Positions 1 through 10,281 of a stretch of DNA of 64,000 nucleotides are shown in pieces. Positions within the stretch are counted from its first letter, which is position 1; each line of letters begins with the position of its first letter. The notes under the pieces are model-generated. The model was not told the origin of the DNA and did no database searches. It saw only the letters and a program-made list of their open reading frames with translations. The stretch covers positions 15,001 to 79,000 of the forward strand of contig NC_012914.1 in the NCBI RefSeq assembly GCF_000023585.1. The letters run 5' to 3'. A program made the translations under genes and the position numbers. The DNA comes from Paenibacillus sp. JDR-2. Lineage in GTDB: Bacteria; Bacillota; Bacilli; Paenibacillales; Paenibacillaceae.

Positions 1-1375
<1,375 letters not shown>

Positions 1376-1449
1376 CTAAAGACTTAAGGAATTCAAATTT
1401 TCGCATCCAGTTTTCAAGGCGCAAGCTTTGAATAAGCCAAGAGCTTACG

Positions 1450-1566
1450 TTTGGTGGCGATGGCGGAGGGGAACCACGCGTTCCCATACCGAACACGACC
1501 GTTAAGCCCTCCAGCGCCGATGGTACTTGGACCGCAGGGTCCTGGGAGAGTAGGACGTCGCCAAGC
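1450..1566 (+). rRNA. 5S ribosomal RNA
   Basis: About 117 nt that match the 5S pattern: TTTGGTGGCGATGGCGGAGG at the 5' end, the central CCATACCGAACACG loop, and a 3' strand ending GACGTCGCCAAGC that pairs with the 5' end. It follows the 23S gene after roughly 75 bp and is followed directly by a terminator. No tRNA gene lies between or after them. Confidence 0.96.
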
Positions 1567-1574
1567 AATGAAGG

Positions 1575-1606
1575 ACCTGCCGCATTATGCGGCAGGTTTT
1601 TTGTTT
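1575..1606 (+). terminator. rRNA operon terminator
   Basis: An 11-bp perfect stem (ACCTGCCGCAT pairing with ATGCGGCAGGT, one-base loop centre) is followed by a T-rich run. It lies 8 bp after the 5S gene and ends the rRNA operon. Confidence 0.92.
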
Positions 1607-1617
1607 TGTTCCGGTAT

Positions 1618-2148
1618 TTACTGATGATAATAAGAGGCCTCGTTTTTTTGTAGGCGGAGAATGCCGTCCTTGTGCTGTTTGCGAAAGGCAAGAGATAGGA
1701 GCATCCGGGGGATGATAAGCCATAAATGCCAGCAGAGGATGCTAATCAAGAGGGATGGCTGGATCCATGGATACATAACCGCAACTGCGCAGAGGCCAAT
1801 CCAGAAGAGATGGCGATGTACGCGGCGGTATAGGGCAAGACGAATATCGTTGGCAGGCTTAAAGCCGAACCATGGCGGTGTAATCCCCCAGACCCAGCGC
1901 CGGTCTACGGCATCGTCTACGCGTATAAAGGCAAGCAGCAGAATAACAAGATGAATGACTTGAACGATAGCAAATCCAATAAGCCAACTGAATAAGCCGT
2001 CCATTCGGTACATCAGCAGTTGGAAGGCCAACAGGATGACTGCAATGAGGATATGGCTTTGGACAAGCTCAGGGCGGATGACTTTCCTCCGGATAAGCTT
2101 GTATTGATAAATCGTGGCTGCTTGCTGGTCCAATAAGGATTGACGCAT
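1618..2148 (-). CDS. Conserved hypothetical integral membrane protein
   Basis: A 176-residue protein read leftwards, convergent with the rRNA operon. About four hydrophobic segments are visible (roughly residues 32-50, 54-75, 112-130 and 132-150), separated by basic stretches, so it is most likely a cytoplasmic-membrane protein. The start at 2148 has a purine-rich GAAGGGAAG ribosome-binding site upstream. I do not recognise the family and see no catalytic motif. It sits alone on the minus strand between the rRNA operon and the gin gene, with no partner in an operon. Confidence 0.7.
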   Translation of the reverse strand: MRQSLLDQQAATIYQYKLIRRKVIRPELVQSHILIAVILLAFQLLMYRMDGLFSWLIGFAIVQVIHLVILLLAFIRVDDAVDRRWVWGITPPWFGFKPANDIRLALYRRVHRHLFWIGLCAVAVMYPWIQPSLLISILCWHLWLIIPRMLLSLAFRKQHKDGILRLQKNEASYYHQ

Positions 2149-2323
2149 ATTGTACTTCCCTTCGTAATTACTCAGGTACTATATCGGCACTTTTGGATTC
2201 ACCAATTAGGCGGATGCTGCATACGATATAGAAATATTTGAAATGGGCTATGAAACAAGTATAAACCGCTAGAATATATGCCATAATAATAGCTATATAG
2301 GATGACAGAAAGGCGGGATGGGT

Positions 2324-2515
2324 ATGTCGGAAGAACGCGAGCTTCATTGCAGTATATGCGGGGAGCATAAAGCAGAGGGTGAAGGGATCCGCATCGTGTC
2401 TGGGTTTATTTGCGAGTCATGTGAATCCGAAATGGTTCGGACAGACGTTAAGGACGCTAAGTACCCTTTCTTTATTCATCAAATGAAACAGATTTTTATC
2501 GAGAAAAACGCCTGA
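2324..2515 (+). CDS. csfB: Sigma-G inhibitor Gin (CsfB)
   Basis: A 63-residue protein with the four-cysteine pattern of the Gin/CsfB family: C9-x2-C12 and C30-x2-C33, expected to bind one zinc ion. In B. subtilis this protein binds and inhibits sigma-G (and later sigma-E) so that forespore genes are not switched on early. An ATG at 2318 is also in frame, but the AAAGG site at 2309-2313 is better spaced for 2324. A forespore-type promoter is expected upstream (GTATA at 2259 is a possible -35), but no convincing -10 is visible. Its neighbours in B. subtilis, xpaC and yaaN, are missing here. Confidence 0.88.
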   Translation: MSEERELHCSICGEHKAEGEGIRIVSGFICESCESEMVRTDVKDAKYPFFIHQMKQIFIEKNA

Positions 2516-2549
2516 GCGGAATCCCTTTAATAGGATACCGCTCTTTTTT
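2514..2549 (+). terminator. Terminator after csfB
   Basis: GAGCGG and ATCC pair with GGAT and CCGCTC around a short loop, followed by seven T residues. Confidence 0.85.
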
Positions 2550-2605
2550 TGTGCCTAAATCCGATACAATAGACGAATAATAGATAGAAGGGAAGCTTTT
2601 AAAAC

Positions 2606-4078
2606 ATGAATCGATTACAAGCCCCTTTGTTCGAGGCACTGGTACAACATTATGAGACGGAACCGGCTGGTTTTCACGTACCCGGGCACGGATATGGACA
2701 TATATATGAGAATGAACAATCTAAAGCAATGAAATGGTTGTCCCGCGTGATGAGGCTGGATGTAACGGAGCTGTCCTCTACCGATGATCTGCATCATCCG
2801 GAAGCATCTATTGCGGAAGCACAAAAGCTTGCAGCGCAATGCTTCGGGGCTGACGAGACTTGCTTTCTTGTAGGGGGGAGTACTTCCGGGAATCTGTCAA
2901 TGATTCTCGGTGTATGTGAGCCTGGTAATCTCATGATTGTCCAGCGGAACGTCCATAAATCAGTCATTAATGGATTAAAGCTGGCAGGGGTGAGAGCGAT
3001 ATTCGTTACACCTAGAATGGATGAGGAAACGGGGCTGCCAACGACTCCCTCATTAGAGTGCATTGAACAGGCGCTTGAGCTGTATCCGGAAGCTAAAGCT
3101 GTCTTTTTAACTAATCCCAATTATTACGGCATGACTACGAATCTGACAAGCTATGCGGAACTCGTGCACACCTATAATAGTCTGCTGCTTGTAGATGAAG
3201 CACACGGCGCGCATTACGGATTGAACCCTGCGTTCCCGGAATCGGCCATTCAGGCCGGCGCGGATGCCGTTGTACAGTCTACCCATAAGACGCTGTCCGC
3301 CTTAACAATGGGGGCTATGCTTCATTTGAAGGGAGACCGGATTCCAAGGGCATCGATAAAAGAAGTGCTTGCCGCGATTCAAAGCTCAAGCCCTTCCTTC
3401 CCGATTATGGCATCCCTTGATGTTGCGCGTGTGATGGTGGACCGCTATGGGGCTGAATGGTTTGAACTAGGGGTTGCTTCCGTACAGGCATTCCGGACTT
3501 GGATAGTTAAAGAAGACGGCGCTCTGAAGGTGCTTCAGGCCGATCAAGGTTCAACAGCTTACGATAGCTTGGATCCGCTAAGAGTTGTTTTATGGGATCG
3601 TACAGGGACATTTACCGGCTTTGAGCTGCAGAAGCTAATGGAGGAGCAGGGCTGCTGGGCGGAGATGGCGGATATTAAGCATGTGGTGTTGGTGTGGGGA
3701 TGCAGGACAGGAGAGGATGCGAGGTTAGAGCTTCAGGCTGCTTGCAAACAGATCGAATATATCATCAAGGCCAACTCCTCTAAGAGAGGCAGTGTTTCAA
3801 CAAGCTATTATCCGGGTAATGGTTCTCCAAATCCACTGAAGCCGGTAGAATGGAGCCGGAAGAAGAGGGAGCATCAAAGATTGCCGTTGGTAGAGTCAGA
3901 GGGCTATGAGGCCGCTGAGATGGTTGTACCTTATCCTCCGGGTATACCGATTCTGTACCCAGGGGAAGTGCTGACCAAAGAGATGATCGGGTATATTTCG
4001 ACATTAGCTGAGACCGGAGCCAAGTTTCAGGGAGCAGTCGACAGCATGATGCAGACAATTGCCGTATATCCCCGCTAA
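2606..4078 (+). CDS. Orn/Lys/Arg decarboxylase family protein (YaaO-like)
   Basis: A 490-residue fold-type I PLP enzyme of the group that decarboxylates ornithine, lysine or arginine. The PLP lysine is K228 in the QSTHKTLSALT motif, and the VDEAHGAH motif that holds the PLP ring nitrogen lies just before it. The C-terminal 120 residues match the small C-terminal domain of these enzymes. Length and position before tmk agree with B. subtilis YaaO. The substrate cannot be told from sequence; arginine or lysine, feeding polyamine synthesis, is the usual assignment. ATG at 2606 follows a GAAGGGAAG site. Confidence 0.9.
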   Translation: MNRLQAPLFEALVQHYETEPAGFHVPGHGYGHIYENEQSKAMKWLSRVMRLDVTELSSTDDLHHPEASIAEAQKLAAQCFGADETCFLVGGSTSGNLSMILGVCEPGNLMIVQRNVHKSVINGLKLAGVRAIFVTPRMDEETGLPTTPSLECIEQALELYPEAKAVFLTNPNYYGMTTNLTSYAELVHTYNSLLLVDEAHGAHYGLNPAFPESAIQAGADAVVQSTHKTLSALTMGAMLHLKGDRIPRASIKEVLAAIQSSSPSFPIMASLDVARVMVDRYGAEWFELGVASVQAFRTWIVKEDGALKVLQADQGSTAYDSLDPLRVVLWDRTGTFTGFELQKLMEEQGCWAEMADIKHVVLVWGCRTGEDARLELQAACKQIEYIIKANSSKRGSVSTSYYPGNGSPNPLKPVEWSRKKREHQRLPLVESEGYEAAEMVVPYPPGIPILYPGEVLTKEMIGYISTLAETGAKFQGAVDSMMQTIAVYPR

Positions 4079-4092
4079 TTAGCTAAAATTAA

Positions 4093-4121
4093 TTGTACAA
4101 GGGTAGTCGCTTTGTTAGAAT
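4093..4121 (+). promoter_or_regulatory. Sigma-A promoter upstream of tmk
   Basis: TTGTAC at 4093-4098, a 17-bp spacer and TAGAAT at 4116-4121, about 55 bp before the tmk start. Both hexamers differ from consensus by one or two bases. It probably drives the tmk to rsmI cluster. Confidence 0.65.
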
Positions 4122-4175
4122 AGAAATAATACACAGATATACTTACCACTAGCTTAGGTTAGGAGCCATACGAGG

Positions 4176-4829
4176 TTGAATAAGGGAATCTTTATTACCA
4201 TAGAAGGCGGCGAAGGTGCCGGCAAAACAACACTGATTGAGCAGCTCGCGCATACGATGCAGCAGCGGGGCAAAACCGTAATTACGACCCGCGAGCCGGG
4301 CGGCATCCCGATTGCGGAGCAGATTCGTTCCGTCATCCTGGACCGTAACCATACGGGAATGGATGCACGTACGGAAGCCTTGCTGTATGCAGCATCAAGA
4401 CGCCAGCATTTGGTCGAGAAGGTTATGCCGGCGCTTGCAGACGGTCAGATTGTCATCTGCGACCGTTTCGTGGACAGCAGCCTCGCTTATCAGGGCCATG
4501 CCAGAGGACTTGGCATGGAGGAGGTATGGTCGATCAACCGCTTTGCGGTGGATGGAGCAATGCCTCAGCTTACGATTTACATGGATATTGATCCGGAGGT
4601 TGGATTAGCCCGGATCAGAGCCGCAGGCGAACGCGAAGTCAACCGCCTGGACCTGGAGTCTCTTGCTTTTCACCAGCTTGTGCGGGAAGGCTACCAGAAG
4701 CTGCTAGAGCAGTTTCCTGAGCGGATTGTGCAGATTGATGCGGGAAATGCGGCAAATGCTGTACTGGAAGAAGTTATTTTGACGATTGACCACAGATTTA
4801 AAGGATTTTTCGCAGCCGATGTGCAATAA
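4176..4829 (+). CDS. tmk: dTMP (thymidylate) kinase
   Basis: A 217-residue P-loop nucleotide kinase that phosphorylates dTMP to dTDP for DNA synthesis. The Walker A motif GGEGAGKT spans residues 11-18, and the [12 protein letters not shown] motif that binds the nucleotide follows near residue 95. The start is TTG at 4176, supported by AGGAGCC at 4161 and by the conserved N-terminus. It is the first gene of the tmk-darA-yaaR-holB-ricT-yabA cluster, all in one direction with short gaps, as in B. subtilis. Confidence 0.97.
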   Translation: MNKGIFITIEGGEGAGKTTLIEQLAHTMQQRGKTVITTREPGGIPIAEQIRSVILDRNHTGMDARTEALLYAASRRQHLVEKVMPALADGQIVICDRFVDSSLAYQGHARGLGMEEVWSINRFAVDGAMPQLTIYMDIDPEVGLARIRAAGEREVNRLDLESLAFHQLVREGYQKLLEQFPERIVQIDAGNAANAVLEEVILTIDHRFKGFFAADVQ

Positions 4830-4864
4830 ACAACGTAGGAATGACTTCGTACCTGTTCTATTAA

Positions 4865-5218
<354 letters not shown>

Positions 5219-5234
5219 TTGGACGTGAATAGCG

Positions 5235-5678
5235 ATGAAAATCGATCAAAGCTGGCGTCCGTTGGGCCAGAACCGCGCAGGCGGAGATACGGCGACAAAG
5301 CCGGCTCCTGCCAGAAGCTTCTCTGACGCCCTGGTACAGCAGGATGCTCTGCGGACACAGGAACAGCTGCAGCAGAAGCTTACGGAAATTCATAATCAAG
5401 GCGAGCGCCTGGCCAGAACGATGACGGTCCGTGAGCTGAAGATGTACCGGCAGATGGTGAAGCGGTTCCTGGAGGATACCGTCAAACGCGGCATCGGGCT
5501 GAAGGAGCTGCGCGGTTTTGATCGAAGAGGCCGGACCAAGCGATACAAGCTGCTCGATGAGATTGATTCGGCGCTGGTATCCATGGCAGAAGAACTGCTG
5601 GAGACGGAACAAGGCAGGATCGAGCTGCTTGGCCGGATCGGAGAAATTCGCGGACTTCTCATTAATTTATTGTTTTAG
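5235..5678 (+). CDS. YaaR family protein (DUF327)
   Basis: A 147-residue, strongly charged, mostly helical protein matching YaaR in size and position between darA and holB. No enzymatic motif is visible. The central part (residues 60-120) is rich in Arg, Lys and Glu with heptad-like spacing, suggesting a helical bundle or coiled coil. It starts 16 bp after darA. Its function is unknown. Confidence 0.88.
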   Translation: MKIDQSWRPLGQNRAGGDTATKPAPARSFSDALVQQDALRTQEQLQQKLTEIHNQGERLARTMTVRELKMYRQMVKRFLEDTVKRGIGLKELRGFDRRGRTKRYKLLDEIDSALVSMAEELLETEQGRIELLGRIGEIRGLLINLLF

Positions 5679-5693
5679 GAAGGGTAAGCAGCA

Positions 5694-6671
5694 ATGAGCA
5701 TGGAACAAGTAGCCGGCCAATGGAAAGCAAAGCGAATATTAAAGCATGCGCTGCAGAGCGGCAAGGTGTCGCATGCTTATTTGTTCTACGGTCCTTCCGG
5801 TACAGGAAGAAAGGCTATGGCCAGAGCCTTCGCCAAGGCACTATTTTGCACGTCTGGCGGGGATGATGCCTGTGATCATTGCTTGGAATGCCGTAAATTC
5901 GAGAACGGGAATCAGCCGGATCTGCTGACCATTACGCCGGATGGGCAATCCATCAAGATCGATCAAATACGCGAGCTCCAGCGCGAGCTTGCATACCGGG
6001 GAAGCGGTGCTTCACGGAAGGTATATATTGTCGAGCGTGCGGAGACAATGACCCTTCAGGCAGCTAATAGTCTGCTTAAATTTCTGGAAGAGCCGCTTTC
6101 TCCTATTGTTGCCATACTAATTACGGATAATGGACAAGCTGTGCTCCCAACCATTCGATCAAGAGCGCAGTGGGTGCCGTTTCTGCCCTTCTCGGCAAGC
6201 GAAATGCTCCAGTCTCTGGTTGATGAAGGAGCATCGCCTACTCTGGCCCGTGCAGCTGTTCAACTAAGCTCCGGACTGGATGGCGCTAGAGAGATTATCC
6301 AACAGAATCAGTTTGCAGAAATCAGAAACGTAGTGATACAATTAGGGAAGGAGAGTCTGACCCGATTCACCGCGGGAATGCTCACCGCCCAGCAGCAATT
6401 TTTTAAAACGGACCTTGCGGGTGAAGCGCAGCTCATGCTGTCGTTACTTGTATTATGGTTCAAAGATATGATTCAATTTCAGGCCGGAAGGCAGGAAAGT
6501 ATTGTTTATATAGATCAGTTGGACTGGATTAGCAAGCATGCGTTTAACCGCCCGATCGAGAGCTGGATTGCTTGTATCGAGCACACGCTTGAAGCGGGTA
6601 AGAAAATACGTTCCAACGTATCTCCGCAGCTTGCTGTCGAGCAACTATTGGTAAACCTACAGGAGGGCTAA
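5694..6671 (+). CDS. holB: DNA polymerase III subunit delta prime
   Basis: A 325-residue AAA+ clamp-loader subunit that helps load the sliding clamp during replication. The P-loop region is GPSGTGRK (residues 33-40), with Arg-Lys in place of the usual Lys-Thr, typical of delta prime subunits that do not hydrolyse ATP. Four cysteines at residues 52, 60, 63 and 66 form the expected zinc module. The helical C-terminal domain is present. ATG 5694 follows AGGAAGGG. The next gene, ricT, begins 4 bp after its stop. Confidence 0.95.
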   Translation: MSMEQVAGQWKAKRILKHALQSGKVSHAYLFYGPSGTGRKAMARAFAKALFCTSGGDDACDHCLECRKFENGNQPDLLTITPDGQSIKIDQIRELQRELAYRGSGASRKVYIVERAETMTLQAANSLLKFLEEPLSPIVAILITDNGQAVLPTIRSRAQWVPFLPFSASEMLQSLVDEGASPTLARAAVQLSSGLDGAREIIQQNQFAEIRNVVIQLGKESLTRFTAGMLTAQQQFFKTDLAGEAQLMLSLLVLWFKDMIQFQAGRQESIVYIDQLDWISKHAFNRPIESWIACIEHTLEAGKKIRSNVSPQLAVEQLLVNLQEG

Positions 6672-6675
6672 ATCC

Positions 6676-7485
6676 TTGTATAACGTTGTCGGTGTCCGCT
6701 TTAAGAAGGCGGGCAAGATTTATTACTTTGATCCAGCCCTGCACCCCGTGGACAAGGACCAGCATGTTATTGTCGAAACGGCCAGGGGGATCGAATATGG
6801 TAAAGTCGTGGTCGGACAGAAAGAAGTCGGTGAAGAAGACGTTGTCCTTCCGCTGAAGAAAGTGATCCGGATTGCAAGCGAGGTAGATGCGAAGGTCGTG
6901 GAGGAGAACCGCGCGGCCGCGAAGAACGCTTTTGCCACCTGCTTGGACAAGATAAGAGATCATCAGCTTAAGATGAAGCTGGTTGATGTGGAATTCACGT
7001 TCGACCGGAACAAAATCATTTTCTACTTTACGGCTGAAGGAAGGGTCGACTTCCGGGAGTTAGTAAAAGATTTGGCCAGTGTGTTCCGTACACGTATTGA
7101 GCTTAGGCAAATCGGTGTACGCGATGAAGCGAAGATGCTGGGAGGCATCGGGCCATGCGGGCGTGTATTATGCTGCTCCTCTTGGCTTGGTGATTTTGAA
7201 CCGGTATCGATCAAGATGGCCAAGGATCAGAACTTATCGCTCAATCCTACGAAGATCTCGGGGTTATGCGGCCGTCTTATGTGCTGCTTGAAATATGAGC
7301 ATGACAATTACGAAAGCGTGCGGGAGGAGCTTCCTTCCGTTGGCAAAATCGTCGTCACGTCTTATGGCGAAGGCAAAGTAACGGGCATCAACGCTTCCAC
7401 GAAGTCTGTGTACGTGCAGTTGTTCGATGTGTCGGGTAAACCGAAGGAGCTGCCGCTCGACGATGTGGTTGTGAAGGAAATTTGA
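6676..7485 (+). CDS. ricT: RicT (YaaT), PSP1-domain subunit of the Ric complex
   Basis: A 269-residue PSP1-domain protein. In B. subtilis it joins RicA and RicF in an iron-sulphur complex that supports RNase Y mRNA maturation and the phosphorelay to Spo0A. The cysteine-rich signatures CGRVLCCSSWL (near residue 160) and CGRLMCCLKYEHD (near residue 197) are intact. The start is TTG at 6676, supported by AGGAGGG at 6661 and the conserved YNVVGVRFKKAGKIYYFDP N-terminus. It follows holB by 4 bp, so the two are probably translationally coupled. Confidence 0.95.
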   Translation: MYNVVGVRFKKAGKIYYFDPALHPVDKDQHVIVETARGIEYGKVVVGQKEVGEEDVVLPLKKVIRIASEVDAKVVEENRAAAKNAFATCLDKIRDHQLKMKLVDVEFTFDRNKIIFYFTAEGRVDFRELVKDLASVFRTRIELRQIGVRDEAKMLGGIGPCGRVLCCSSWLGDFEPVSIKMAKDQNLSLNPTKISGLCGRLMCCLKYEHDNYESVREELPSVGKIVVTSYGEGKVTGINASTKSVYVQLFDVSGKPKELPLDDVVVKEI

Positions 7486-7517
7486 ACGACTACGTTTGAA
7501 AGCTCTGGGGTGAAAGC

Positions 7518-7934
7518 TTGGAGAACAAAGAAATCTTTAATCAAATGGATGAATTAGAAAGCCGGATGGGTGATTTCCACGTTCATCTTGGCGTTCTGAA
7601 GCAGCGGGTCAAAGAACTGCTGGAGGAAAATCAGCAGCTAAGCATGGAAAATGAACAGCTGCGCAAAATATTGAAACGTGAGACATCGCCGAAGCCAAAG
7701 ACAGCTGCAAACCGCCAGGGGGGACAAGCCGTCCAGCCTGCCCGTCGGGAGGTTGCAGTACATGCGGAGGAAGATACGGTTAACGATACATCGCAGCAAG
7801 CCGGTCTCGTCGGTGAGGCGCATGATAATTTGGCTAGGCTGTATCATGAAGGATTCCACATTTGCAACGTATATTACGGGCATTTGAGGACAGAAGGAGA
7901 TTGCTTGTTCTGCTTATCCTTCCTCAATAAATAA
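7518..7934 (+). CDS. yabA: DNA replication initiation control protein YabA
   Basis: A 138-residue regulator that in B. subtilis bridges DnaA and the sliding clamp DnaN to prevent over-initiation. The N-terminal 60 residues form a leucine-zipper coiled coil. A charged linker follows, and the C-terminal 25 residues carry the zinc-binding His/Cys cluster ([20 protein letters not shown]). The start is TTG at 7518 after GGGGTGAAAG. All domains of the family are present. Confidence 0.94.
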   Translation: MENKEIFNQMDELESRMGDFHVHLGVLKQRVKELLEENQQLSMENEQLRKILKRETSPKPKTAANRQGGQAVQPARREVAVHAEEDTVNDTSQQAGLVGEAHDNLARLYHEGFHICNVYYGHLRTEGDCLFCLSFLNK

Positions 7935-8005
7935 TAGAACATTGTATGTATGCCGTCCTTGTCTATGAAGGGCGGTATCTTTATGTCAGGGGAGTTAGGT
8001 CAAAG

Positions 8006-8701
8006 GTGCAGGAAGTAAAGCTGGAACCAAATGAACGAATTGATGATTTGATGACGGAGACGGGGCTCCATATCATTCAAAGCCGGGAAGTATTCAGCTT
8101 CTCTCTGGATGCGGTGCTGTTGTCGAAGTTCGCAACCATTCCAAAGCGTGGACGGATTCTTGATCTTTGCACAGGAAACGGAGTAATCCCGATGCTGCTG
8201 ACAACCAGAACCGATGCACGAATTGATGCGGTTGAAATCCAGCCAAGACTGGCCGATATGGCAAGGCGCAGCGTAGCTATGAATAACCTGTCGGAGCAGG
8301 TCTCTATTATTGAGGGGGACCTGAAAATATTCATGAAAGAAGCGGGCAATGGTATTTATGACGCCGTAACGGTCAATCCTCCATACATGGCGGTAAAAGC
8401 AGGCGATTCCAACGAGAATGATCATTATGCAATCGCCCGTCATGAAATACATTGCACGTTGGATGATGTCGTTCATGCCTGTGCAAGGCTTGTCCGTTCG
8501 GGAGGAAAGGTGGCTATGGTTCACCGTCCTTCGCGGTTTATCGATATTATGGAGACGATGCGAAAATACCGGCTTGAGCCAAAGCGCGTGCAATTCATCC
8601 ATCCCAATGCGCAAGGAGAGGCCAATATGGTATTAATAGAAGCAATACGCGACGGCAAGCCGGAGCTTAGGCTGCTGCCGCCGGTCTTTGTATATGAATA
8701 A
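8006..8701 (+). CDS. tRNA1(Val) adenine-N6 methyltransferase-like protein (YabB/TrmN6)
   Basis: A 231-residue class I SAM-dependent methyltransferase. The SAM loop DLCTGNGVIPML lies near residue 54 and the catalytic NPPY motif, typical of N6-adenine methylation, near residue 130. B. subtilis YabB, its positional counterpart, is assigned to tRNA adenine methylation. An in-frame ATG exists at 7946, but GTG 8006 is preferred: it has AGGGGAG at 7988-7994 and its product begins where the family does. The GIY-YIG gene yazA, which follows in B. subtilis, is missing. Confidence 0.9.
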   Translation: MQEVKLEPNERIDDLMTETGLHIIQSREVFSFSLDAVLLSKFATIPKRGRILDLCTGNGVIPMLLTTRTDARIDAVEIQPRLADMARRSVAMNNLSEQVSIIEGDLKIFMKEAGNGIYDAVTVNPPYMAVKAGDSNENDHYAIARHEIHCTLDDVVHACARLVRSGGKVAMVHRPSRFIDIMETMRKYRLEPKRVQFIHPNAQGEANMVLIEAIRDGKPELRLLPPVFVYE

Positions 8702-8731
8702 ACAACTTTGCGGACGGGAGAGAGCAAGGCA

Positions 8732-9619
8732 ATGATACAAATTCAAAAAAGCTTTAAAGATCAAGCGAATAATGATTATGGTATCCTATATTTGGTAGGT
8801 ACTCCAATCGGCAATCTGGAAGATATGACTTACCGGGCAATCCGGACGTTAAAGGAAGTGCAGCTTATTGCGGCTGAAGATACGAGGCAGACCCGCAAGC
8901 TGCTTACGCATTTCGAAATCTCCACAAGATTGGTAAGCTATCACGAGCATAATAAGCAGGCTAGCGGAAGCGAGCTTATCCGTCTATTAATAGAAGGGCA
9001 GTCTATTGCGCTTGTCAGTGATGCAGGCTTGCCTGCCGTCAGCGATCCAGGAGCTGACCTTGTTAAGGATGCCGTAGAAGCGGGTATTAAGGTAGTACCT
9101 ATACCAGGAGCAAATGCGGCATTATCGGCCCTGATCATATCGGGACTTCCGACCGACCGATTCGTGTTCACGGGATTTCCCCCACGGGATAAAAAACCGC
9201 TTGCCGAATGGCTGACTCGTCTTGTCCGTCAAGAAGGGACGCTTATGATGTACGAATCTCCCCATCGTCTGAAGAAGACGCTGGATGCCATGCTGGAGCA
9301 CTGGGGCGACCGGAGGATTGCAATGGTTAGAGAGCTTACTAAGCGCCATGAAGAGGCCGCACGCGGTAGCATATCCGAATGCCTTGCTTTTCTCGAGGAG
9401 AATCCCCCCCTAGGAGAGTATTGCCTCATTATTGAAGGGGCGGCTGCAGGAGCTGGAGATTCAGGAGATAACGGAGAGACCTGGTGGGCATCGCTTGAAC
9501 TTGAAGAGCATGTAGCCCATTATGAGAACGAAGGTATCGATCGCAAAGAAGCAATAAAAAAAGCGGCTCAGGATCGGGGTTTACCAAAGAGGGAAGTCTA
9601 TAACGCAGTTAATCGATAG
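8732..9619 (+). CDS. rsmI: 16S rRNA (cytidine-1402-2'-O)-methyltransferase
   Basis: A 295-residue tetrapyrrole-methylase-fold enzyme that methylates the ribose of C1402 in the 16S decoding site. The diagnostic N-terminal motif YLVGTPIGNLEDMTYRAI and the AAEDTRQTRKLL segment are present near residues 20-65. The SAM-contacting SDAGLPAVSDPG stretch follows near residue 95, and the helical C-terminal extension is complete. ATG 8732 with GGGAGAGAG upstream is preferred to an in-frame ATG at 8708. It is the last gene of the tmk cluster and converges on abrB. Confidence 0.95.
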   Translation: MIQIQKSFKDQANNDYGILYLVGTPIGNLEDMTYRAIRTLKEVQLIAAEDTRQTRKLLTHFEISTRLVSYHEHNKQASGSELIRLLIEGQSIALVSDAGLPAVSDPGADLVKDAVEAGIKVVPIPGANAALSALIISGLPTDRFVFTGFPPRDKKPLAEWLTRLVRQEGTLMMYESPHRLKKTLDAMLEHWGDRRIAMVRELTKRHEEAARGSISECLAFLEENPPLGEYCLIIEGAAAGAGDSGDNGETWWASLELEEHVAHYENEGIDRKEAIKKAAQDRGLPKREVYNAVNR

Positions 9620-9634
9620 ATTACTGCGTTATTT
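9602..9634 (+). terminator. Weak terminator-like hairpin at the end of rsmI
   Basis: AACGCAGT (9602-9609) pairs with ACTGCGTT (9623-9630). The stem overlaps the stop codon and only a short T run follows, so termination may be partial. Confidence 0.45.
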
Positions 9635-9640
9635 GGGCAA

Positions 9641-9678
9641 AAAAAAGACCTTCCTGGCCGGGTTCTAGCACAGGAAGG
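9641..9678 (-). terminator. Terminator of abrB (minus strand)
   Basis: CCTTCCTG (9649-9656) and CAGGAAGG (9671-9678) form an 8-bp stem. Read on the minus strand it is followed by eight T residues, fitting termination of abrB. Confidence 0.8.
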
Positions 9679-9742
9679 CATCAAGGAGTATAAAAAGGTT
9701 AGAATTAACAAGTTGGTGTATTTCTATTATAACCTATATTTC

Positions 9743-9997
9743 TTATTTTGTCACAGGAGAAGGCATTTCAGATAAACAAATATGGCAAACAATTTTGCCT
9801 TTGAAGTAAGATACGTTCTCTGCATTGCCGCAGAAGATACATGCAGGCTCGTATTTTTTAAGCATAATACGCTCGCCGTCTACATAGATCTCCAAAGCGT
9901 CCTTCTCGCCAATACCAAGCGTACGGCGCAATTCAATTGGAATAACAACGCGACCCAATTCGTCGACTTTACGTACAATACCAGTAGATTTCATCAT
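9743..9997 (-). CDS. abrB: AbrB-type transition-state regulator with a Cys4 C-terminal tail
   Basis: An 84-residue protein. Residues 1-50 are almost identical to the AbrB swapped-hairpin DNA-binding domain (KSTGIVRKVDELGRVVIPIE and following). B. subtilis AbrB represses many post-exponential genes. The C-terminal part differs from B. subtilis AbrB: it carries C53-x2-C56 and C71-x2-C74, a likely zinc site, in place of the usual oligomerisation tail. The gene stands alone on the minus strand between rsmI and an HD-domain gene, with its own promoter and terminator. It could be an AbrB paralogue rather than the functional equivalent. Confidence 0.88.
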   Translation of the reverse strand: MMKSTGIVRKVDELGRVVIPIELRRTLGIGEKDALEIYVDGERIMLKKYEPACIFCGNAENVSYFKGKIVCHICLSEMPSPVTK

Positions 9998-10067
9998 GAT
10001 TTTGTTTCTCCTCTCAGGAAATCACATTTCGTCACTATTCGACATAGTTTTTCTTTTTATGGCTACT

Positions 10068-10096
10068 ATAATACCAACGATTCCCATAATAGTCAA
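10068..10096 (-). promoter_or_regulatory. Sigma-A promoter of abrB
   Basis: Read on the minus strand: TTGACT (10096-10091), a 17-bp spacer, then TATTAT (10073-10068), about 70 bp upstream of the abrB start. Confidence 0.75.
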
Positions 10097-10189
10097 CCGA
10101 GAAAGTCTTTGATAGACCTTACTAGACCGTTATTTGCGGGAATTTGACTCTATAGCAAGGTCATATTAATCTTACTATAGAATACAACA

Positions 10190-10252
10190 GCTTCGACAAT
10201 TTGGAAACTATATTACGACAGTATTCGACATTCTATCAAAGTTTTGTGTCGA
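10190..10252. promoter_or_regulatory. Cluster of TCGACA-like repeats upstream of the HD-domain gene
   Basis: Within about 60 bp the words TTCGACA (near 10192), TACGACA (near 10212), TTCGACA (10225-10230) and TGTCGAA (10247) occur, the last inverted. ATTCGACAT at 10223-10231 is repeated exactly at 10037-10045 in the abrB leader. Such spacing suggests an operator, but the regulator is unknown. Confidence 0.3.
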
Positions 10253-10281
10253 AACCATGAACAAAGGAGTTGAAAGGGCGA

